Source: UBA5109 sp963975155 (GTDB taxonomy: Bacteria > Pseudomonadota > Gammaproteobacteria > Pseudomonadales > Pseudohongiellaceae). From it: a stretch of 64,000 nt of DNA. The position numbers and the translations under genes are program-made. Positions 55,605-61,886 of the stretch are shown one piece after another. Position 1 is the stretch's first letter; each line of letters opens with the position of its first letter. The notes beneath the pieces were generated by a model. The model was not told the origin of the DNA. It saw nothing but the letters and a program-made list of their open reading frames with translations, and did not search any database. The stretch covers positions 62,001 through 126,000 of the forward strand of contig CAXBFG010000006.1 of NCBI GenBank assembly GCA_963975155.1. The letters are read 5' to 3'.

Positions 55605-56396
55605 GATACTGACAAGTTAACTTCATAAATTTGATATATTAAACTAATGAATACATCACATAGACTATATAAGAGCCATCGCTTCTCTTCTGAAATCATG
55701 CAATATGCCGTTTGGCTTTATTTTAAATTCAATCTAAGCCTCCGAGATATAGAGGATCTACTTACTGAACACAGAATCCAAGTATCCTATGAAGCTATCA
55801 GGCTTTTGTGTAATAAATTCAGCCCTAAATACGATAAGAAATTAAGAAGAAGACATCAAGGCTACGGAGATACCTTCTATCTGGATGAAGTGTTTATAAG
55901 AATCAATGGTCAACAAAACTATCTTTGGCGAGACATTGATCAGGATGGTGAAGTTGTTGATAAATTTCTTCAAAAACGCCGTGATGGCCCCGCTGCGAAG
56001 AGATTCTTTTAACGGCTTTTAAAGAAAAACAAAGGGGTGCCTAGAAAGATTGTAACGGATAAATTGCGAAGTTACGGTGTTGCACACAGATATCTAATTC
56101 CATAAGCAATCTACGATACTTCACAATATGCCAATAATCGTTCTGAACTCTCACATCAACCAACTAAGGTAAGAGAACCTGGAATGAGAAAGTTTAAATC
56201 AATCGATCAAGCACAGAGGTTTTTGGAAACATATGCTGCTGTTTACAATTTATTTAACTTGGGACGTCATTTGGTTTCTGCAAAGAATTATTGATATTTT
56301 AGATTGCGCGGCTTTGCATCTTGGGAAAAGTCAGTAGCAATATAGATATAAAATTTAATATTGTATATCGATTTAAGACGTAAACTTGTCAATACC
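55605..56396 (+). mobile_element. IS6-like insertion sequence, inactivated
   Basis: 792 bases bounded by imperfect terminal inverted repeats (left GATACTGACAAGTTAAC; right end, reverse complemented, GGTATTGACAAGTTTAC), with similarity continuing some 25 bases inward (AAATTTGATATATT versus AAATCGATATACAA). It encloses one transposase frame. Length suits IS6-family elements. The flanking eight bases (CCAAAAAT and AATTAACA) differ, so no target duplication remains. Confidence 0.82.
55647..56345 (+). pseudogene. IS6-family transposase with three in-frame stops
   Basis: One continuous reading frame of 232 codons is interrupted by TAA at 56010, TAA at 56103 and TGA at 56292, with no frameshift. 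Read through, it gives a full DDE transposase: HRFSSEIMQYAVWLYFKFN, the first Asp in FYLDEVFIRI, the second Asp in IVTDKLRSYG, the Glu in NNRSELSHQPT, then RKFKSIDQAQRFL and NLFNLGRHL. Each stop is one substitution away from a plausible sense codon (Lys, Ser and Arg at the family positions), so inactivation looks recent. Confidence 0.85.
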
Positions 56397-56440
56397 AATT
56401 AACACTTTAACTCGTCAATCCCCTTCAAGTGCAGGGTACG

Positions 56441-57064
56441 CTATTTCTTCAACTTGAAGTGCAGATAAATAACTGAACTTAATATCGCCGCAAAAAAACA
56501 CCATATAGAGAAAAAGGCAGTGGCTTGAATCCAGTACGCTACTATGGAAAGCAGCAACGCCAGAACGCCGAAAAGATTGATTATCTTGTGGCTCGAAAAG
56601 AGGGGGGCGATAGTTGTGGCTGCAAGATAGAGCATCATCACCGGAATCTGATAAAAATGGGGTGAAACATACACAATATGGTCATCGACTTCAGACCAGA
56701 CAGGAAATTTTACAATCATGTATAGCAGGTACAAACCGACCGCAATTCCGATGAAAAGGAATGCCAATATCGCCTTTTTGCGCCAGCCTACTTGTTCCAC
56801 TAATCCGATGGAGAATGGCACAAATATCGGCCACAGCACGTGCGAGAACAGCGAAAATGCATATGTCATGCTCACATTGAGCACCGGAGCCTCAAATCGA
56901 AATGAGAGCCATAACATTCCTTCGAGGAGTTGCTGAACCCCGAACAAAACCGGGAACATCGCTAGTGGAATCTCCGCCTTTCGCTTCGCCTTCTTCATCG
57001 TTACAATACCGAGTGCGGATAACGAACCTCCAGCGATAAAACTTGCCGTTGCTGAAAAACACAT
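56441..57064 (-). CDS. DUF6629-like membrane protein
   Basis: 207 residues with about seven hydrophobic segments. The start MCFSATASFIAGG is the hallmark of DUF6629 proteins, followed by PLAMFPVLFGVQQLLEG, where the family usually has conserved Gln and Glu. Inner-membrane protein of unknown function. A GGAGAC stretch precedes the ATG. It lies between the IS end and the sugar-phosphate gene relics; base composition differs from the AT-rich zone to its left. Confidence 0.75.
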   Translation of the reverse strand: MCFSATASFIAGGSLSALGIVTMKKAKRKAEIPLAMFPVLFGVQQLLEGMLWLSFRFEAPVLNVSMTYAFSLFSHVLWPIFVPFSIGLVEQVGWRKKAILAFLFIGIAVGLYLLYMIVKFPVWSEVDDHIVYVSPHFYQIPVMMLYLAATTIAPLFSSHKIINLFGVLALLLSIVAYWIQATAFFSIWCFFAAILSSVIYLHFKLKK

Positions 57065-57136
57065 AGAACCTGTCTCCTTTTAACCCGGATCGGACCGGCC
57101 TGCACTTGCAGTCTCGATACTTCACGCATTTCCTGG

Positions 57137-57391
57137 TTACTGTGTGAGCGCCACCAGCGCAGCATCGACGATGATCTGTGCCTTCGCTAAAATGCGCCGC
57201 AAACCAGCCGCACTCCGTCAACACCTTCAACCCACCGATGGGTACGCCATTGCCAGGTGCCTGGGTGAGAGTGCTCCGTATATTTTAACTGGCCAGTTCT
57301 GTTGACGTTATCTGCTGTGGTGATAGCTGCGCTAGCAATCGTTTTTGTTCCGGAGTCGCGGGCACCTCAACCCGATCGTAAACCGGCGCGC
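57137..57391 (-). pseudogene. C-terminal relic of phosphoglucomutase
   Basis: On the minus strand the sequence reads YDRVEVPATPEQKRLLAQLS, then (after an indel) TLTQAPGNGVPIGGLKVLTE with CGWFAA directly following, and (after another shift) IIVDAALVALTQ ending at TAA 57137. This is the C-terminal part of alpha-D-glucose phosphate-specific phosphoglucomutase, whose members carry ATPEQK...GAPIGGLKVVT...GWFAARPSGTE. The phosphate-binding ARPSGTE is damaged to AHFSEGT. It begins exactly where the 6-phosphogluconate dehydrogenase fragment ends. Confidence 0.78.
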
Positions 57392-57539
57392 CGAACTCTC
57401 CACGATAGCGCCTTCGTTGTGGAGTGCATTGACATCATCAACACTACGGTTGTACACCACACACTCGTGCCCTCCCCCGCATCAATCGGGGCACCATATT
57501 GCTGCCCATATGTCCCAAGCCCACCATGCTAGTCTGCAT
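57392..57539 (-). pseudogene. N-terminal relic of 6-phosphogluconate dehydrogenase
   Basis: An ATG at 57539 with a good AGGAG site starts MQTSMVGLGHMGSNMVPRLM, the NADP-binding start of decarboxylating 6-phosphogluconate dehydrogenase. After a small frameshift it continues GHECVVYNRSVDDVNAL and HNEGAIVESS and then joins the phosphoglucomutase fragment. The intervening roughly 250 or more codons of this gene and the front of the next are gone, so a single large deletion probably fused the two. Confidence 0.78.
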
Positions 57540-57661
57540 CTTGTTTCTCCTTGATTAGACTCGCACAGATTACTTTTCATCATACCCACCAAACGTGTAA
57601 CGCATTATTGTTAATCCTTTGCGTGGAAAATAAGATCGTGTCACGGCCACTGGGGTCATGA

Positions 57662-58096
57662 TCACTCGCGTTCCCAGATGCCACGCATCTGTAAATACAT
57701 GAATGATGCCGTCCAGCCAATCAATACCAGCCCGGTCAGCGCCTCCATTCCGGCCATAAAACGCAACGGCCCCGATGGCACCAAGTCACCATAGCCCAGC
57801 GAGCTATAGTTGGAAAAAGAGAAGTAGATACATTCAGCAAAGCTGGGAGATTGACTGCCAATAATCGCGCCATATTCAGCGCCAGCAATCAACCAGTAAT
57901 AGACCAAACCGAACATCATCACCTCTAGCACGTGCGCAAACAATAAACCACATATCAGGATCGACAAATGCCAGCGATGCCAGGCATCGTGTCGATGCAA
58001 CCAGTCGCCTGCGCGTCGCATGACCCGCATGGCCTCGTAGTGCAGAATGACGCAGAAAATAATCAGCATCAGGGTGACGCTCAGAGTGATCAGCAT
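57662..58096 (-). CDS. Two-helix potassium channel family protein
   Basis: 144 residues with an N-terminal helix, a middle membrane region (WHLSILICGLLFAHVLEVMMFG) and a pore loop with the filter SLGYGD (99-104), followed by a last helix MAGMEALTGLVLIGWTASFMYL. This is the ion-channel-2 type K+ channel pore, with Ser-Leu where TxGYGD usually has Thr-x. There is no regulatory RCK domain, so gating is not evident. The gene starts 22 bases after the stop of the truncated frame upstream and lies within a decayed zone but is itself intact. Confidence 0.85.
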   Translation of the reverse strand: MLITLSVTLMLIIFCVILHYEAMRVMRRAGDWLHRHDAWHRWHLSILICGLLFAHVLEVMMFGLVYYWLIAGAEYGAIIGSQSPSFAECIYFSFSNYSSLGYGDLVPSGPLRFMAGMEALTGLVLIGWTASFMYLQMRGIWERE

Positions 58097-58117
58097 GCGC
58101 AGCGCCTGTGGTTTTTT

Positions 58118-58240
58118 TCAATAAGATGAATGACCATCTTCCTTTGCCTTTGCCCGCAAGAGATATTTTGTACCAGCGAAAACAAGTAGCATGGCAAGTG
58201 ACGAGACCACCACCAGCATGTCGGACTGTGCCTTCACCAG
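58118..58240 (-). pseudogene. C-terminal relic of a membrane protein, cut by element B
   Basis: A 40-residue frame, LVKAQSDMLVVVSSLAMLLV with FAGTKYLLRAK following, ends at TGA 58118. Upstream it stops exactly at the left end of the short mobile element at 58240, with no start codon, so it looks like the tail of a gene whose front was removed. It contains one hydrophobic helix and a charged tail. The family is not recognised. Confidence 0.55.
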
Positions 58241-58319
58241 ATAATGACAAATTAACTCTCCATAGTTGATAATTCAACTCATGAATACATCAAAAATATT
58301 CAGTTAGCTTGTCAATATT
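58240..58319 (+). mobile_element. MITE-like relic with IS6-type ends (B)
   Basis: 80 bases with inverted ends (GATAATGACAAATTAAC at left; right end reverse complemented AATATTGACAAGCTAAC). The left 50 bases match the left end of the IS at 55605, including ATGAATACATCA, the first codons of its transposase. It reaches to within five bases of the dehydrogenase stop. No target-site duplication seen. Confidence 0.72.
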
Positions 58320-58323
58320 TTAA

Positions 58324-59316
58324 CTATTGTACGATTTCATTTTCGAGAATACGGTTTTCTTCAAAGCCATCCAAATTCAAGATGGTTGTAGTCGCAATAT
58401 TTTGCAAGGATGTTTCGGTAAGGAATGCCTGATGACTTGTTATTAGAACATTGGGAAATGTCATGAGGCGAGTGATAGTGTCGTCCTGAAGAATGTCTTC
58501 CGAATGGTCTTCAAAAAAAAGGCCCGCTTCTTCTTCATATACGTCCAATCCAAGATAACCTATCTTTCCGCTTTTTAAATTCCGGATTACATCTTTGGTG
58601 TTCACCAGCGCGCCCCGGCTGGTATTTATAAGCATTACACCTTCCTGCATCAATTCCATACAGGAATTGTCGATAAGGTATTTTGTTTGATCAGTGAGCG
58701 GGACATGCAATGTGATAATATCGGATTGCTGGCACAGCGATTTACAATCTGTATATTGAACATGATACTTCTCTTTCAATTCTTCATTTTCAATCGCGTC
58801 AAGTCCCAAAAGCCGGCAACCGAATCCGTGCAAAATACGCGCCACAATGGCACCAATTTTACCAGTACCGATTATTCCCGCAGTTTTGCCGTTCATATCG
58901 AAACCGGTTAGCCCATCTAGCGAAAAATTTTGTTCCATGACACGATAATGTGCGCGTATCAGCTTTCTGTTCAAGGCAAGTATTAAGGCAACGGTATACT
59001 CCGCAACCGAATAGGGAGAATAGGCTGGAACTCTTGCCACTCGAATGCCAAGCTGCTTGGCTTTTTTCAGATCAACATTGTTGAATCCGGCAGAGCGCAG
59101 AGCAATAAATCGAACTCCATTTTGATGCAATATTTCAAGAACCTCTGCAGACGCATCATCACTCACAAATAGACTTGCTGCATCGAAGCCTCTACTCAAA
59201 GGTGCTGTATGTGCAGACAATTTCACGTCGAGATATTTTATTTCGTGTTTGCCGGCGTTAGCGCTTTCGAAGTAGGATTTCTCAAATTTGTGGAAGCTAT
59301 AGACGACTGTTTTCAC
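58324..59316 (-). CDS. D-lactate dehydrogenase-like 2-hydroxyacid dehydrogenase
   Basis: 330 residues starting at GTG 59316, in a GTGA overlap with the stop of the PEP synthase gene, so translation is probably coupled. Family marks: YSPYSVAEYTVALILALNRKL split before the NAD motif IIGTGKIGAIVARIL, the catalytic Arg in NTSRGALVNT, Glu in DVYEEEAGLF and His in LITSHQAFLT, the last resembling D-lactate dehydrogenase (LdhA). It reduces pyruvate to D-lactate with NADH, or acts in reverse. Paired with PEP synthase it sits at the pyruvate node. Confidence 0.88.
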   Translation of the reverse strand: MKTVVYSFHKFEKSYFESANAGKHEIKYLDVKLSAHTAPLSRGFDAASLFVSDDASAEVLEILHQNGVRFIALRSAGFNNVDLKKAKQLGIRVARVPAYSPYSVAEYTVALILALNRKLIRAHYRVMEQNFSLDGLTGFDMNGKTAGIIGTGKIGAIVARILHGFGCRLLGLDAIENEELKEKYHVQYTDCKSLCQQSDIITLHVPLTDQTKYLIDNSCMELMQEGVMLINTSRGALVNTKDVIRNLKSGKIGYLGLDVYEEEAGLFFEDHSEDILQDDTITRLMTFPNVLITSHQAFLTETSLQNIATTTILNLDGFEENRILENEIVQ

Positions 59317-61733
59317 AATATAGGTTTCACTTTACCAGAGTTTTCCATCTCTGCAGCATTAATATTTTTTATCCCATTTAGTAATGCATCCGGGTTAAAA
59401 GAGATGCTGTCGATACCGCACTCAACTAGAAAACGGGAATATTCTGGATAGTCGCTCGGCGCCTGGCCGCATAAACCAATTTTTATACCGGCAGATTTGG
59501 CTTTCTCGATGGACATTCGAATAAGCTGCATGACAGCGGGATCGAATGGAGAGAATATTTCACTGAGTAATTCCGAATCCCGATCAGCACCCAGTGTCAG
59601 TTGCGTTAAATCGTTTGAACCAATAGAGAACCCATCGAAATGTTTGGCGAATTCTTCGGCGAGCAAGGCGTTGCTAGGAATTTCTACCATCATATATAAC
59701 TGTAAGTCATTTTCTCCTCTTGCCAGGCCCTGTTCGTTCATGAGTGCAATAACACTCGTTGCTTCATTAACGGTTCGCACAAATGGCACCGTCAGTTTCA
59801 CGTTGGTAAAACCCATATCATCGCGCACCATCTTCATAGCCTGGCACTCCATTTCAAAGGCTTCTTTATACAATGGATGGTAATATCTCGACGCCCCCCT
59901 GAAACCGATCATCGGATTTTGCTCTTCCGGTTCAAAGCTTTTTCCACCAATGAGGTTTGCGTACTCATTGGATTTGAAGTCACTCATTCTCACAATTACG
60001 TCTTTGGGAGAAAACGCCGCCGCAATAGTTGCAGTTGCTTCTGCCAGCTTTTGAATGAAATAGTCCTTTTTATCGGGATAATGATGAGTCAGCTCTTCAA
60101 TCTCATTCTTCACACCGGCATCAGCCAACTTATCGAAGTGATGCAGAGCCATCGGGTGAATCCTGATCACGTTATTGATGATAAATTCCATGCGCATCAG
60201 CCCAACACCGCTATTTGGAAGCACGGAATATCTAAAGGCTTTGTCAGGATGGGCGAGGATCAGCATGATCTGAGTCTGAGGTAATTCGATTTTACTGATG
60301 TCGATTTCCTGCTCGTCCCAGCTTCCCTTACCCTCATAAATGTAGCCGGTATCGCCCTCGGCGGTAGAAATGGTAATTACTTGCCCGTCCTGAATAACTT
60401 TTGTGGCATTACCGGTTCCAACGATGCCCACAGCACCGACTTCCCGGGCCACGATTGCTGCGTGGGAGGTTCTTCCCCCCTGGTCGGTGACAATGCCAGC
60501 AGCTTTCTTCAGAATCGGATCCCAGTCCGGGTCGGTTCGTCTTGTGACCAGTATTTCACCTTTGTTCAATTTATCAATTTCTTTGGGAGAACTGAGCAGC
60601 CTTGCGATTCCAGAGGTTATGCTGTTACCCAGGCCAATTCCCTGACAGAGTAATTTGCCTTTTTCCTTAATTTGATATTCCTTAAATATGCCTTTGCTTT
60701 TCCGCTGACTATGAACTGTTTCCGGACGTGCCTGAACAATGAATATTTGATTACTAATACCGTCCTTTGCCCATTCGATATCCATATGCCCTTTGTAATG
60801 CTCCTGAATAATTACCGCCCACTTTGTCAATTGCACTACTTCCTCATCATCGAGGATATATTGCTGCTGGCGTTCCAGTGGAGTTTCAAGGTTTACGATT
60901 GCATCTTCGGGTTTTACTATTTCGGAAAGCTCCTTCTCAGCATAGATCATGGTTTGTTCTTTACTGCCCAATTTTCTTGAAATAATGGGTTGTTTTACCT
61001 TGCCGATGGCTGATTTATACACTAAAAATTCATCTGTATTGACATTCCCCTGCACCACATTTTCGCCTAGTCCCCAGGATCCTGCAATTAGAGCCACTTT
61101 ATCAAATCCGGTGTCTGGATCCAGTGTAAACATTACGCCAGCACAGGCTTCGTCTGATCGAACCATGATTTGTATACCGATGGATAAAGCGACTTTCATA
61201 TGATCGAAGCCGTTGTCCGCCCGGTATTTTATTGCTCTGTCAGTAAAGAGTGATGCATAACAACGGTGGCAGGCCATTATCAGGTTCTCTTCGCCTTGTA
61301 CATTCAAATACGACTCCTGCTGTCCTGCAAAACTTGCGGTTGGCAAATCTTCTGCTGTCGCACTGCTGCGAACCGCTAATGAAACAGTTTTTCCTGACCG
61401 GCCCTCCAATTGGCTATATGCGGAATTAATCTCATCACTTAACTCTTTTGGGAATGAGGCATCAAGAAACAGCTGTCTGGTTTTTGCGCCAATTTCAGAT
61501 AAGTTGCCAAATGTGTTGAGGTCAAGCTGTGCAAGCAGTTCCGTGAGTTTTGGAACCATTTCATCACCACTTAGGAAATTCCAATATCCCTCGCTGGTTA
61601 CGGCAAAGCCGTCCGGTACCATGATGCCTTTGGAAGACAGTTCGGAAAACATTTCACCGAGTGAAGCGTTTTTACCACCAACAAGTGCAATATCTTTTAA
61701 ATGAATTTCAGAAAAGTTTTTTATCCAGTTCAT
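59313..61733 (-). CDS. ppsA: Phosphoenolpyruvate synthase (copy 2)
   Basis: 806 residues of the PEP synthase family: VGGKNASLGEMF at the N-terminus, VRSSATAEDLPTASFAGQQE in the ATP domain, the phosphohistidine in GGRTSHAAIVAREVG and CGQAPSDYPEY near the C-terminus. It differs from copy 1 at many positions, so it is an old paralogue or was acquired separately. The stop overlaps the GTG start of the D-lactate-dehydrogenase-like gene by four bases. Together they could set pyruvate flow under low oxygen or stress. Confidence 0.92.
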   Translation of the reverse strand: MNWIKNFSEIHLKDIALVGGKNASLGEMFSELSSKGIMVPDGFAVTSEGYWNFLSGDEMVPKLTELLAQLDLNTFGNLSEIGAKTRQLFLDASFPKELSDEINSAYSQLEGRSGKTVSLAVRSSATAEDLPTASFAGQQESYLNVQGEENLIMACHRCYASLFTDRAIKYRADNGFDHMKVALSIGIQIMVRSDEACAGVMFTLDPDTGFDKVALIAGSWGLGENVVQGNVNTDEFLVYKSAIGKVKQPIISRKLGSKEQTMIYAEKELSEIVKPEDAIVNLETPLERQQQYILDDEEVVQLTKWAVIIQEHYKGHMDIEWAKDGISNQIFIVQARPETVHSQRKSKGIFKEYQIKEKGKLLCQGIGLGNSITSGIARLLSSPKEIDKLNKGEILVTRRTDPDWDPILKKAAGIVTDQGGRTSHAAIVAREVGAVGIVGTGNATKVIQDGQVITISTAEGDTGYIYEGKGSWDEQEIDISKIELPQTQIMLILAHPDKAFRYSVLPNSGVGLMRMEFIINNVIRIHPMALHHFDKLADAGVKNEIEELTHHYPDKKDYFIQKLAEATATIAAAFSPKDVIVRMSDFKSNEYANLIGGKSFEPEEQNPMIGFRGASRYYHPLYKEAFEMECQAMKMVRDDMGFTNVKLTVPFVRTVNEATSVIALMNEQGLARGENDLQLYMMVEIPSNALLAEEFAKHFDGFSIGSNDLTQLTLGADRDSELLSEIFSPFDPAVMQLIRMSIEKAKSAGIKIGLCGQAPSDYPEYSRFLVECGIDSISFNPDALLNGIKNINAAEMENSGKVKPIL

Positions 61734-61886
61734 GCCAAGTAGTTCCTGTTCAGATATTATTCTGTTGATTTATTCGCATTCATACCAGCAACCCTTAATA
61801 CTGTGCAGACTTGATGCACATGTTGTTCTCACTTCATTACGATTACGAAATTTCGCAGATTTCTCCATTGGTCCTAATGGACTGAA

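Noticed and set aside
54567..58319. Target-site duplications of the IS and the two short elements
   Set aside because: Flanking eight-base sequences were compared by eye and do not match for any of the three.
36071..61733. Idea that cytochrome plus PEP synthase at 36-41 kb and at 55-62 kb are one segmental duplication
   Set aside because: The cytochromes are nearly identical but the PEP synthases differ widely and lie in different orientation, so the two duplications have different ages.
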